From Phytohabitans maris (GTDB lineage: Bacteria; Actinomycetota; Actinomycetes; Mycobacteriales; Micromonosporaceae): a stretch of DNA of 64,000 nucleotides. The notes below the pieces were generated by a model. The model saw only the letters and a program-made list of their open reading frames with translations. It did not search any database and had not been told where the DNA came from. Location: positions 1 to 64,000 of the forward strand of contig NZ_JAVHUY010000017.1 of assembly GCF_031085175.1 (NCBI RefSeq). Reading direction: 5' to 3'. Below are positions 25,558 through 35,281 of the stretch, in pieces. Both the position numbers and the translations under genes were made by a program. How positions within the stretch are numbered: position 1 is the first letter of the stretch; every line of letters starts with the position of its first letter.

Positions 25558-25903
25558 CCCCGCGCTTCCCGGTGCCCTGGGCGATTCCCGGTTACTGCGA
25601 GCGGGAGCGTGACCACGGAGGGAAGTGCAGGTAGCGGAGGTTTGGTCGGGATGGGAGTTGCATTCCGTAGTCGGGATTTTGCCGTCCGTCGAGAAAACAC
25701 CGCTCCGGGGACTTGACGGCGCCATCTGGACGACGCAGGATGCTCCGTGCGGGAGGGCGGTCGCCGTAGGCTTTGTTCTAACGTCCCAGCGCCGGAGGCG
25801 CTGTGCGGCTGTCCCTCCCGACCAACTTGTCCGGGCTGATCCAGCCGATCCGAGCGGCTAAATTCGGTCGCGGAGAGCGGCCCGAAAAGGGACCCTCGGT
25901 GAC
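25558..25903. other. Intergenic region before double-GNAT gene
   Basis: About 345 nt without a supported gene. A candidate promoter is TTGACG (25713-25718), a 17-nt spacer, then CAGGAT (25736-25741), on the plus strand. A shorter promoter-like stretch (CTTGTCC ... CTAAAT) lies nearer the start. No repeat shared with the other intergenic islands was seen. Confidence 0.3.
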
Positions 25904-26923
25904 ATGGACATCGCCGTCAGACCCATGGATCCGGCCGACGAGAAGGCCGTCGAGCAGGCGTACCAGATCGTCGAAGCCGCGTTGGCCGCGGACGTGCCGG
26001 ACTTTCCGCCCGTGGGCCGGCAGCGCTTCCTCGCCGAGCTGCGCTACCCGTGGCCCGGCGCCACGCACGAGCGGTTCCTGGCCACGATCGACGGCGTCGC
26101 CGCCGGTTACGTGACGGTCGAGCTGCCGCAGCTGGACAACCTCGAAAACGCCGAGGCCGACCTCAGCGTGCACCCCGAGCATCGCCGGCGCGGCGTGGGC
26201 CGCGCGCTGTACGAGCACGTCCAGGCCATGGTCCGCGGCGCGGGTCGCAAGCGGCTGATGGGCATGTCGGTCGAGTCGCTGCCCGGCGGCGTGGCGCGCG
26301 ACGAGGCGGGCGGCGCGTTCGCCACCGCGATGGGTGCCAAGGGTGCGCTGACCGACGTGCGGCGCCGCCTCGACGTCACCAAGCTCGACGAAGACGGCCT
26401 TCGCCAGCAGCTGGCCGCCGCCTGGGAGCGCGCCGCCGGCTATTCGCTGGTCAAGTGGCGGGGCGCCACGCCCGACGAGATCATCGACGACATCGCGTAC
26501 CTCGACGGCCGGCTGCTCTCCGACGCGCCGATGGGCGACCTCGACTGGGAGGCGGAGAAGGTCGACGCCGACCGCATCCGGGCAAACGACGCCGTCGCGG
26601 CCGCGCGTGGCCGCCGCCGGTACAACACGGCGGTACGGCACGACGAGAGCGGCAAGGTCGTCGCGTTCACCACGATCGACTTCCCCGGTACGGTCGACTG
26701 GCACGCGTTCCAGCAGATCACCATCGTCGAGCCGACCCACCGCGGCCACCGCCTCGGCACCGTCGTCAAGCTGGAAAACCTCGGCTACACCCGGGCGCAC
26801 GAGCCGGGGCTGCGGGCGATCGACACCTGGAACGCCGGGGTCAACGACCACATGATCTCGATCAACGAGGCGATGGGGTTCCGCCCTGTCGACGGCTGGC
26901 AGAACTGGCAGCACGACCTATAA
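25904..26923 (+). CDS. Double GNAT-domain acetyltransferase
   Basis: The 339-aa protein has two GCN5-related acetyltransferase domains. The first has the acetyl-CoA loop [17 protein letters not shown] (about 90-106). The second is more degenerate, with [18 protein letters not shown] (about 285-302) and a Trp-rich C-terminus. This architecture occurs in MshD-like and Eis-like actinobacterial enzymes; the substrate cannot be assigned. It ends convergent with, and overlaps by about 60 bp, the gene at 26862-27359. Confidence 0.82.
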   Translation: MDIAVRPMDPADEKAVEQAYQIVEAALAADVPDFPPVGRQRFLAELRYPWPGATHERFLATIDGVAAGYVTVELPQLDNLENAEADLSVHPEHRRRGVGRALYEHVQAMVRGAGRKRLMGMSVESLPGGVARDEAGGAFATAMGAKGALTDVRRRLDVTKLDEDGLRQQLAAAWERAAGYSLVKWRGATPDEIIDDIAYLDGRLLSDAPMGDLDWEAEKVDADRIRANDAVAAARGRRRYNTAVRHDESGKVVAFTTIDFPGTVDWHAFQQITIVEPTHRGHRLGTVVKLENLGYTRAHEPGLRAIDTWNAGVNDHMISINEAMGFRPVDGWQNWQHDL

Positions 26924-27359
26924 GACGGCCGGTCCGCGCGGCCCACGGACGCAGCGGGAGCTGGCGGTAGCCACCGGCCGCCAGCCCCGCGTCCCGCTCG
27001 AAGAAGTTGCGGCAGCCGTAGCCACCGGTCAGCAGGTACGAGTACGCGGAGGCGGCGCCGTAGAGCGGGAAGAAGAAGAGGCCGAGCACCGCGTACTGGC
27101 CGACGTGCCGGGTCTCGTGGCCGAGCAGCTCCGCCCGATCGGGGTCGAGCAGCCAGCCGGCCGGGCGCTTGGTGAAGACCACCGTGCCGACCGTGAAGCA
27201 GGACTGCTTGGGCACGCGGAGGCGGTAGCCGCCCGCCACGTACAGCCCGCCGGGGCCGCGCACGAGCCGGGTGCGCGTGGCGGTGGCGAGCAGCAGCGCC
27301 GCGAGCGTGGTGCCGTTGACCCACGTCAGAGTGGTGCGCACCGCCGGCCACCTGGGCAT
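26862..27359 (-). CDS. Putative HExxH-containing small membrane-associated protein
   Basis: The 165-aa product carries [26 protein letters not shown], an HExxH-like motif followed by a hydrophobic stretch. This looks like a short zinc-metalloprotease-type core, and related proteins are annotated DUF4157-like or hypothetical. The N-terminus ([15 protein letters not shown]) includes a hydrophobic helix. Start ATG 27359 or GTG 27341 (AGGTGG 6 nt upstream). Its 3' end overlaps the convergent GNAT gene. Zinc binding and activity are inference. Confidence 0.65.
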   Translation of the reverse strand: MPRWPAVRTTLTWVNGTTLAALLLATATRTRLVRGPGGLYVAGGYRLRVPKQSCFTVGTVVFTKRPAGWLLDPDRAELLGHETRHVGQYAVLGLFFFPLYGAASAYSYLLTGGYGCRNFFERDAGLAAGGYRQLPLRPWAARTGRLIGRAASSASRRQGGTPSPR

Positions 27360-27399
27360 ACCTGTTAGCTTCTCACCCCCGCTGGGGGATGATGGCGGG

Positions 27400-29076
27400 A
27401 TGACGGACTCCCCGCGCCATCTGTACGACAAGCACGCCGACACCCTCGCGCGTGCGCTCGCCGCGATCTCCGAGCGCGGCTACTGGTCGGCCTACCCCGA
27501 GTCGCCCAGCCCCCGCGTGTACGGGGAGACGGCCGCCGCCGACGGCCAGGCGGCCTTCCAGGCGTACCTCGACAACCGCTTCCCGCTCGACCAGCCGGGC
27601 ACCGACGGCTGGATCGCCACCGAGGCGAGCCCGTTCGGCGTCGAGCTCGCGGTGACCTACCCGCACGTCGAGGCGGGCGAGCTGATCGCCGCGGCGACGG
27701 CCGCCCTGCCCGCCTGGCGCGACGCCGGCCCGCAGGTCCGTGCCGGCGTCTGCCTGGAGATCCTGGCGCGGCTGCACGCGAACGTGTTCGAGCTCGCCAA
27801 CGCGGTGCAGTTCACCAGCGGCCAAGCGTTCGTGATGGCGTTCCAGGCGGGCGGGACGCACGCGCTCGACCGTGCGCTGGAGGCGCTGGCGTACGCGTAC
27901 GCGGAGATGACCCGGCACCCCGGCGAGGCCGCCTGGGAAAAGCCGGCCGGCAAGGGCGACCCGCTGCGGATGACCAAGCGGTTCCACGTGGTACCGCGCG
28001 GGATCGGCCTGGTCATCGGCTGCAACACCTTCCCGACCTGGAACTCGTACCCAGGGCTCTTCGCCTCCCTCGTCACGGGCAACCCGGTGATCGTCAAGCC
28101 GCACCCGCGGGCCGTGCTCCCGCTCGCGATCACCGTCCGGTACGCCCGCGAGGTGCTCGCCGAGGCCGGCTTCGACCCCAACCTGATGCTGCTGGCGCCC
28201 GAGGCGCCGGGGGAGGCGCTCGCCTCCACGCTGGCACTGCGCCCCGAAGTGAAGATCATCGACTACACCGGCTCGACCGCGTACGGCGAGTGGCTGGAGG
28301 AGAACGCCCGCCAGGCCGTCGTCTACACGGAGAAGGCCGGCGTCAACACGATCGTGATCGACTCGACCGACGACTTCGCCGGCATGTGCCGCAACATCGG
28401 CTTCTCGCTCGTCCTCTACAGCGGGCAGATGTGCACCACGCCGCAAAACGTGCTGGTACCGGCCGGCGGCATCGGCACCGACCAGGGGCACAAGTCGTTC
28501 GACGAGGTGGCGGCCGGCATCGCGGGCGCGGTGGGCAAGCTGACCGGCGATCCGGCCCGCGCGGTGGAGCTGACCGGCGCGATCGTCAACGACGGCGTGC
28601 TCAACCGGCTCGACGAGGTCAAGTCGGTCGGCGAGCCGGTGCTGGAGTCGCGGGTCGTCGAGCATCCGGCGTTCGAGGGCGCGGTCGTCCGTACCCCGGC
28701 GATCCTGAAGCTGCCCGCGGACGCCGCGGAGACCTACGGCATGGAGTGGTTCGGACCGATCTCGTTCGTGATCGCCACCGACTCCACGGCGGAGAGCCTG
28801 GAGATCTTCCGGTCCACTGTGGGCGAACGGGGCGCGATCACCGCATCCGTGTACTCCACGGACGAGAAGGTGCTGGACGCCGCCGAGGCGGTCGCGCTCG
28901 ACGTGGGCGTGCACCTGTCCTGCAACTTGACCGGTGGCGTCTTTGTCAACCAGTCGGCGGCCTTCTCCGACTTCCACGCGAGCGGCGCCAACCCGGCGGC
29001 GAACGCGGCACTGACCGACGGCGCGTACGTGGCCAGCCGCTTCCGGATCGTCCAGTCCCGCCGCCACACCGCGTAG
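27400..29076 (+). CDS. paaN: Phenylacetic acid degradation protein PaaN (aldehyde dehydrogenase family)
   Basis: The 558-aa product matches PaaN, an aldehyde-dehydrogenase-fold enzyme of the phenylacetate pathway that lacks the hydratase half of PaaZ. Visible ALDH features are [12 protein letters not shown], the NAD-loop stretch [13 protein letters not shown], and the catalytic-Cys region [20 protein letters not shown] 27400 follows GGCGGG. No other paa genes are adjacent, so it acts with enzymes encoded elsewhere or has another aldehyde substrate. A long perfect hairpin follows. Confidence 0.88.
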   Translation: MTDSPRHLYDKHADTLARALAAISERGYWSAYPESPSPRVYGETAAADGQAAFQAYLDNRFPLDQPGTDGWIATEASPFGVELAVTYPHVEAGELIAAATAALPAWRDAGPQVRAGVCLEILARLHANVFELANAVQFTSGQAFVMAFQAGGTHALDRALEALAYAYAEMTRHPGEAAWEKPAGKGDPLRMTKRFHVVPRGIGLVIGCNTFPTWNSYPGLFASLVTGNPVIVKPHPRAVLPLAITVRYAREVLAEAGFDPNLMLLAPEAPGEALASTLALRPEVKIIDYTGSTAYGEWLEENARQAVVYTEKAGVNTIVIDSTDDFAGMCRNIGFSLVLYSGQMCTTPQNVLVPAGGIGTDQGHKSFDEVAAGIAGAVGKLTGDPARAVELTGAIVNDGVLNRLDEVKSVGEPVLESRVVEHPAFEGAVVRTPAILKLPADAAETYGMEWFGPISFVIATDSTAESLEIFRSTVGERGAITASVYSTDEKVLDAAEAVALDVGVHLSCNLTGGVFVNQSAAFSDFHASGANPAANAALTDGAYVASRFRIVQSRRHTA

Positions 29077-29080
29077 CCCC

Positions 29081-29134
29081 GTGATCGAAGCTCCCGTCAA
29101 GTCGCTAGAACGACTTGACGGGAGCTTCGATCAC
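29081..29134. terminator. 24-bp perfect hairpin, bidirectional terminator/repeat copy 1
   Basis: The arms 29081-29104 and 29111-29134 are exact reverse complements around a 6-nt loop CTAGAA. The hairpin lies between the convergent paaN (ends 29076) and GNAT (stop 29144) genes, as expected of a bidirectional terminator, though without a T tract. A near-identical 24-6-24 hairpin lies at 29782-29835. Confidence 0.75.
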
Positions 29135-29143
29135 CGAGTGGGG

Positions 29144-29650
29144 TCAGGCCAGCCGGCGCATCTGGAGCTCCCGGAGCACCGGGACGACCGGGTGTGGCAC
29201 GCGGATGCCGGTGTCGACGAAGCCCAGCCGCTCGTACGCCCGTCGCGCCCGTTCGTTGCCGACCACGACCTCCAGCATCAGCTCGGGGCGGCCGACGCTC
29301 CGCGACCAGGCGGCCACCTCGTCCACGAGTTGCTCCAGCATGCCGGTGCCGCGCCGGGCCGGCGTGATGTAGACGGCGAAGATGATCGTGAGCTTGGGCT
29401 CGTCGGGCGACATGATCCCGCCGGCGTGCCCGACGAAGCGCCCGTCCACCTCCGCCACGAACTGCGCCCGGAAGTGGCCGAACGCGCTGCCGGCGATCCG
29501 CTCCGCGAACTCGGCGTGCGGGATCTCGGCCGCCTCGGCCAGCGTCTCCAGGAAGGCGAGCGGGGTGTCGGCGAGCATCTCCAGGCGCAGCGCCCGCATC
29601 CGGGCCGCGTCCTGCAGCCGCACCCGGCGCACGGTCGCTCGCGTCGTCAT
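29144..29650 (-). CDS. GNAT family N-acetyltransferase
   Basis: The 168-aa single GNAT domain has the acetyl-CoA-binding loop ITPARRGTGMLEQLVDEV and the following VVVGNERARRAYERLGFVDTG, the classic motif A/B arrangement. The substrate is unknown. The gene is bracketed by two copies of the same 54-nt hairpin, and its upstream region contains two long G runs (29711-29761). Confidence 0.88.
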   Translation of the reverse strand: MTTRATVRRVRLQDAARMRALRLEMLADTPLAFLETLAEAAEIPHAEFAERIAGSAFGHFRAQFVAEVDGRFVGHAGGIMSPDEPKLTIIFAVYITPARRGTGMLEQLVDEVAAWSRSVGRPELMLEVVVGNERARRAYERLGFVDTGIRVPHPVVPVLRELQMRRLA

Positions 29651-29710
29651 CCCGTCACCCTAGAGGGCTTTCAGAGCCTGGGTGCGGCGCGTCCCGCGCT
29701 CCCCACGGTC

Positions 29711-29776
29711 GGGGGGGGGGGGGGGCGGCCGCGCGGTCGTGGGGCGGGGGGGGGGGGGGGGTGCCACGCCCCCCCC
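29711..29776. repeat. G15 and G16 homopolymer runs
   Basis: A run of 15 G (29711-29725), a 20-nt GC spacer, a run of 16 G (29746-29761) and then C8 (about 29769-29776). It lies upstream of the GNAT gene and downstream of the hydrolase gene. It could form a G-quadruplex, or reflect polymerase or sequencing slippage. Run lengths should be treated as uncertain. Confidence 0.6.
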
Positions 29777-29781
29777 GGGCG

Positions 29782-29835
29782 GTGATCGAAGCTCCCCCCA
29801 CGTCGTTCTCGCGACTTGAGGGGAGCTTCGATCAC
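29782..29835. terminator. Hairpin repeat copy 2, at stop of hydrolase gene
   Basis: The arms 29782-29805 and 29812-29835 match in 22 of 24 positions around a 6-nt loop. The right arm differs from the 29081 copy in one base. The stop codon of the beta-lactamase-like gene (29832-29834) lies within the arm. Likely a terminator that is also a repeated palindromic element. Confidence 0.65.
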
Positions 29836-30650
29836 ACGACGGCTTGCCTGCCGACGTTTTCGCAGAGGTCGGTGCCGTACTCGAAGCCGAGCTCGGCCGG
29901 GTAGCGCAGGAGCACGCCGAGCACCCAGCGCTCGGCGATCGCGAGGCAGCTGATGTGCCACAGCCGGTCGTCGTCGCGCAGGAGCCAGCCGTTCTTGATG
30001 GCCACGCGGCCGGGGTCGGGGAGCGCCAGCCGTACGCCGAAGTCGCCGGCCCCGCGCACCTGCCGCATCTCGTCCAGCAGCCAGCCGGTCCACCGGGGAC
30101 CCGCCGCGCGGCCGTCCGCGATGCAGGCGCCCAGCCGTACGGTGTCCCGCGCCGAGACGGTGGTCCGGCTCCACCAGTTGCCGTACGCGCTGCTCTCGGT
30201 GAGCCCGCAGGTGGCGATCAGCCGCTCGATCGAGGCCCGGCGCCCGACCAGCTCGAACAGCGCCTGGGCGGCCGTGTTGTCGCTGTCCCGGATCATGATC
30301 CTGAGCTGCCGGAGCCGGTCTTCGCTGATCTCCTCGTCCGCCGCCGTCCGCAGGTAGTCGGCGGCGATCCAGGCCTTGACCATCGACATCGTGTCGCTGG
30401 GGGCGGTCAGGTTGCCCGAGCCGCTGATGCTTCCGCTGCGCCGGTCCAGCAGCGCCCAGGAGAGGAAGCCGGTGTGGTCGACACGGACGCGGACCGGCGG
30501 CGGTGGCTTGGCCGGCGGGCTGGACGCCACCGGTCGCTGACCCGCCACCCAGTGCGCCGCCGAGCCCTGACTCGTACTCACGGTCGCGATCAGGGTCACG
30601 ACGGTTAGCGCGGCGCTCACGTACGCCGTCGCGAGCCATCCCTGGCCCAT
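29832..30650 (-). CDS. Class A beta-lactamase-like serine hydrolase
   Basis: The product of about 272 aa has a signal-anchor N-terminus (GWLATAYVSAALTVVTLIATV) and a penicillin-recognising domain. It shows SxxK as SMVK (nucleophile Ser), SDN as SDNTAAQ, and KNG in place of KTG. The omega-loop Glu of true class A enzymes is not evident, so it may be a DD-peptidase-related or hydrolase homologue and not a resistance enzyme. ATG 30650 (MGQGWLATAY) is preferred; GTG 30695 adds an Arg-rich head. Confidence 0.8.
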   Translation of the reverse strand: MGQGWLATAYVSAALTVVTLIATVSTSQGSAAHWVAGQRPVASSPPAKPPPPVRVRVDHTGFLSWALLDRRSGSISGSGNLTAPSDTMSMVKAWIAADYLRTAADEEISEDRLRQLRIMIRDSDNTAAQALFELVGRRASIERLIATCGLTESSAYGNWWSRTTVSARDTVRLGACIADGRAAGPRWTGWLLDEMRQVRGAGDFGVRLALPDPGRVAIKNGWLLRDDDRLWHISCLAIAERWVLGVLLRYPAELGFEYGTDLCENVGRQAVV

Positions 30651-30919
30651 TCCGGCCCGGTGCCGGCCTCGTCCGTTCGGTCTGCGTGAAACCACGTTCG
30701 TTCAACGAGGCAGGAGTGCAGGTCGAGGCGGCAGGATGCCGGGTGACGACCCGGGTGTCCGGTTTGGGGTAGTGCGCGGGCGGGGGTCCTCGTGTAGCGT
30801 GCGATTTCGGCCGCTGTGTTCGACGGACCACCCCGGACCACGGATCGGCGGCCCCGGCCGGCAAACGGCGCGGCCGGGGGTTGTCGAACCCAGCACCATC
30901 GAAGTGAGGGAAGTGCACC

Positions 30920-31123
30920 GTGGCACAGGGCACCGTCAAGTGGTTCAACAGCGAAAAGGGCTACGGCTTCATCGCGGTCGACGGCGGGCAGGACGTCTTC
31001 GTCCACTTCTCGGCGATCGAGATGGACGGCTACAAGGCGCTGGACGACGGCCAGCGCGTGGAGTTCGAGATCGCTCAGGGCCAGAAGGGGCCGCAGGCCG
31101 AGAAGGTTCGGGTCATCGCCTGA
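30920..31123 (+). CDS. Cold shock protein (CspA family)
   Basis: The 67-aa single cold-shock domain has RNP1 KGYGFIAV and RNP2 DVFVHFSAI, and starts [14 protein letters not shown]. It binds single-stranded RNA/DNA and melts mRNA structure. GTG 30920 has GAGGGA about 9-14 nt upstream. The long untranslated region before it (about 200 nt, GC-rich, with TAGCGT as a possible -10 near 30796) is typical of csp leaders. Confidence 0.95.
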   Translation: MAQGTVKWFNSEKGYGFIAVDGGQDVFVHFSAIEMDGYKALDDGQRVEFEIAQGQKGPQAEKVRVIA

Positions 31124-31140
31124 GCCCTCAGTGACGCGTT

Positions 31141-31173
31141 GAGGCGGGGCATCCGGGTTTCCGGCCCCGCCTC
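31141..31173 (+). terminator. Terminator of cold shock gene
   Basis: The 10-bp stem GAGGCGGGGC (31141-31150) pairs with GCCCCGCCTC (31164-31173) and starts 18 nt after the csp stop. There is no T tract, as is usual for actinobacterial hairpins. Confidence 0.7.
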
Positions 31174-31226
31174 CAGCTATTGCGGGCCAGGTTTCGCCAG
31201 CCCTCATCACCCGTTCACCCGACGCG

Positions 31227-31253
31227 CTTGCACTCCCTAGGGGAGAGTGCTAA
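31227..31253. promoter_or_regulatory. CIRCE element 1 (HrcA operator)
   Basis: CTTGCACTC-N9-GAGTGCTAA: the right arm is the exact CIRCE half-site and the left arm has two mismatches. The spacer is the canonical 9 nt. Confidence 0.85.
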
Positions 31254-31261
31254 ACAGGTGA

Positions 31262-31288
31262 TTGGCACTCGCGGCATGTGAGTGCCAA
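31262..31288. promoter_or_regulatory. CIRCE element 2 (HrcA operator)
   Basis: TTGGCACTC-N9-GAGTGCCAA is a perfect 9+9 inverted repeat with canonical spacing, 8 nt after element 1 and 159 nt before the groL ATG. Two tandem CIREs point to HrcA repression relieved by heat or unfolded protein. Confidence 0.88.
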
Positions 31289-31329
31289 TGGTCGGGGCGG
31301 TGGGGCCACGGTCGTGATCATCGCATTGA

Positions 31330-33069
<1,740 letters not shown>

Positions 33070-33096
33070 TCTCTGATCAGTCCTGTCCACAAGGGA

Positions 33097-33130
33097 GGGG
33101 CGAGCCGGGTTTCCGGCTCGCCCCTTTCGT
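33097..33130 (+). terminator. Rho-independent terminator of groL
   Basis: The 12-bp stem 33097-33108 pairs with 33113-33124 around a GTTT loop, followed by TTTCGTTTG. It starts 28 nt after the groL stop. Confidence 0.88.
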
Positions 33131-33198
33131 TTGTCTATCTACTCAGCGGCCTCGTCGCTTGCGCGGCGGCCGTGCGCCGCGGCCGGTTCGCACCGGTG

Positions 33199-33552
33199 TC
33201 AGCGGCGTGGCTGGTTGCGCTGCTTGTCTGCCCGCGACATCGGCTTCGGCGGCAGGTCCTCAGTGGACGACTGAGGGCCGCTCATCTCGTGCGGCTGTCC
33301 GGGCCGCGGCTGGTTGCGCTGGAACTCGTTGTGCTGGTGCTGGTTGTTGCTGTGCTGGCCGGGCTGTGGTGCGCCCGGGTCCCGCCGGTTCGCCAGGTCC
33401 GGCCGCTCCGGGCGGTCCGACCGGTCTGGTCGGGCCGCGCCGGGTGAGAGGCTCTGGTCGAGCCTGCCCCCGGCTGTCTCGGCCGGCATCTGGGCCATGC
33501 GGGACTTTGCCACGGTCTGGAGATCGTCCTTCGGTCGCTTTTCCTTGGCCAT
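33199..33552 (-). CDS. Small disordered, Pro/Gln/Asn-rich protein
   Basis: The 117-aa hydrophilic product (MAKEKRPKDDLQTVAKSRMA...) is dominated by Pro, Gln, Asn, Arg and Asp, with an NNQHQHNEFQRNQPRP stretch and no hydrophobic core. It is likely intrinsically disordered. AAGGAGGAGAT immediately before the ATG is one of the strongest ribosome sites in the window, which supports real expression. Function is unknown; stress or nucleic-acid association is only suggested by its location next to groL and by its composition. Confidence 0.7.
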   Translation of the reverse strand: MAKEKRPKDDLQTVAKSRMAQMPAETAGGRLDQSLSPGAARPDRSDRPERPDLANRRDPGAPQPGQHSNNQHQHNEFQRNQPRPGQPHEMSGPQSSTEDLPPKPMSRADKQRNQPRR

Positions 33553-33753
33553 GATCTCCTCCTTCCAGGGGCAACGTTATGGGCCGGTCAAGAGGCTCGC
33601 GGTGAAAAGAGAGTATTAATCCGTATGCGTCGGTTGCCTGGTATGAGCTCCGATAGGTTCGGCGGAGAGAACCGGGCGCAGGACCGATGAGTTCAGCGGG
33701 TCCGGTCCGTCCTACCTGGCGATAGAGCGTTCAGCCGCTACCTGGGAGACGTC

Positions 33754-34365
33754 ATGAAGAAGATCACCGCTGGCCTGTTCATCTCGCTCGACGGGGTCGT
33801 CGAGGCGCCGGATCAGTGGCACTTCCCGTACTTCAACGACGAGATGGGCGCGGCCGTCGACGGCCAGCTCGGCTCGGCGGACACACTGCTGATCGGCCGC
33901 GTGACGTACGACAGCTTCGCCGGCGCGTGGCCCGATCGGGAGGCCGCGGGCGACGAGGACGCGCACTTCGCCAAGAAGCTCGGCGACATGCGCAAGATCG
34001 TGGTGTCGCGGCAGCCGCTGGAGTTCACCTGGCGCAACTCCGAGCTGCTCCAGGGCGACCTCGTGGAGGCGGTCACCGCGCTCAAGAACGAGCCGGGCGA
34101 GGGGACCATCGGCATGAGCGGGTCGGTCTCGATCGTGCGGCAGCTGCTCGCCGCCGGCCTGCTCGACGAGCTGCACCTGCTGGTGCACCCGATCGCCGTA
34201 CGCAAGGGGATGCGCCTCTTCGACGAGGGCGACACGACGATGCCGCTCACGCTGCTGTCGTCCACGCCGTTCCAGACCGGCGTGCTCTACCTCGTCTACG
34301 GCCCGGCGACCCAGGCGCCCGAGGGTGGGTACGAGGAGGCCCGGACGCACCTGCCGGCCGAGTAG
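33754..34365 (+). CDS. Dihydrofolate reductase-like (RibD C-terminal fold) protein
   Basis: The 203-aa protein begins KKITAGLFISLDGVVEAPDQW, the family start. It contains ADTLLIGRVTYDSF, GDMRKIVVSR and GMSGSVSIVRQLLAAGLLDELHL, typical of the RibD_C/DHFR-like NADPH-binding group common in actinobacteria. The substrate is unknown. ATG 33754 has GGGAGA upstream. Stands alone. Confidence 0.88.
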   Translation: MKKITAGLFISLDGVVEAPDQWHFPYFNDEMGAAVDGQLGSADTLLIGRVTYDSFAGAWPDREAAGDEDAHFAKKLGDMRKIVVSRQPLEFTWRNSELLQGDLVEAVTALKNEPGEGTIGMSGSVSIVRQLLAAGLLDELHLLVHPIAVRKGMRLFDEGDTTMPLTLLSSTPFQTGVLYLVYGPATQAPEGGYEEARTHLPAE

Positions 34366-34368
34366 GGG

Positions 34369-35259
34369 CTACAACTGCTTGCGGTACAGGAAGAAGACGC
34401 GCTCGATCCGGGCACCCACCGCCGACGCGTAGAACGGCACCGGCCCCACCCAGCCGATCTGGGCCTGCTGGAGGCCGGTGTCCCGCAGGTCGCGCAGGCA
34501 TCGGCGGAGCAGCAGGCCACCGATGCCGAGCCCCTGCGCGGCGGGCGCGGTGCCCATCGGGCCAAACCAGCTCGGCCGCGACGAGCCGTACGCGGCGAAG
34601 CCGAGCACCTCGCCGTCCCGGAGCGCGATGTGGCAGCCGGCGCCGGGCCGCCCCACCGAGTCGGAGACCTCGCCGGCCCAACCGTCGCTGAAGTTGGCGC
34701 GGGCGAACTCGACCAGCGCCGGTAGGTCGCCGGTGTCCGCGCGCCGGACGGCGACCCCGTTCGCCGCCAGCCGCTCCTGCGCCGCCTCGGTCGGGCGGAG
34801 GGCGGTGAGGTCGGCGGTCATGTTCCACGCGGTGCGGTCCTGCTCGTACCCGAGCGCGTTGGCCGCGCAGACCGCGGGCGTGTAGCGGACGTCGATGCCG
34901 GGCCAGGCGTAGTACGGCGGGTTGCCGGCCAGCAGCACCTCGACCGCACCCCGGCCGGCCAGCGCCCCCTCGGCCCGGGTCAGCAGCGCCCGCCCGATGC
35001 CCTGGCGGCGTGCGGCCGGCCGGACCGCGACGAGGTCGACGTGCCCGATCGAGTCGTCGCGGTGCGAGATCGACCCGAGCACCACCCCGGCCAGCTCACC
35101 GTCCGCGGTGGCGGCGAAGCCGATGCCCGGCTGCTCGCGCAGCCGGGCCACGATCTGGTCCGCCTCCGCGGCGTCGTCGGGCAGGTCCAGCGCCTCTCGG
35201 CAAAGGTCAACCACGGCGGGTACGTCGGCGTCGGTCAGCGCGGCGATCGAAAACTCCAC
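34369..35259 (-). CDS. Double GNAT acetyltransferase
   Basis: The 296-aa protein has two GNAT domains. Domain 1 has VDLVAVRPAARRQGIGRALL (about 75-93) and domain 2 has GTAPAAQGLGIGGLLLRRCL (about 240-258), followed by a Trp/Val/Phe-rich C-terminus. Both acetyl-CoA loops look intact. The substrate is unknown. GTG 35259 is chosen from the N-terminus VEFSIAALTDADVPAV; TAGTGT lies 8 nt upstream. Convergent with the RibD-like gene 3 nt away. Confidence 0.85.
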   Translation of the reverse strand: MEFSIAALTDADVPAVVDLCREALDLPDDAAEADQIVARLREQPGIGFAATADGELAGVVLGSISHRDDSIGHVDLVAVRPAARRQGIGRALLTRAEGALAGRGAVEVLLAGNPPYYAWPGIDVRYTPAVCAANALGYEQDRTAWNMTADLTALRPTEAAQERLAANGVAVRRADTGDLPALVEFARANFSDGWAGEVSDSVGRPGAGCHIALRDGEVLGFAAYGSSRPSWFGPMGTAPAAQGLGIGGLLLRRCLRDLRDTGLQQAQIGWVGPVPFYASAVGARIERVFFLYRKQL

Positions 35260-35281
35260 GGTCGCCGACACTAACCGGCGG

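Noticed and set aside
29832..30650. Antibiotic-resistance beta-lactamase
   Set aside because: Motifs SxxK, SDN and KNG are present but the class A omega-loop Glu is not visible; function as a resistance enzyme is not supported.
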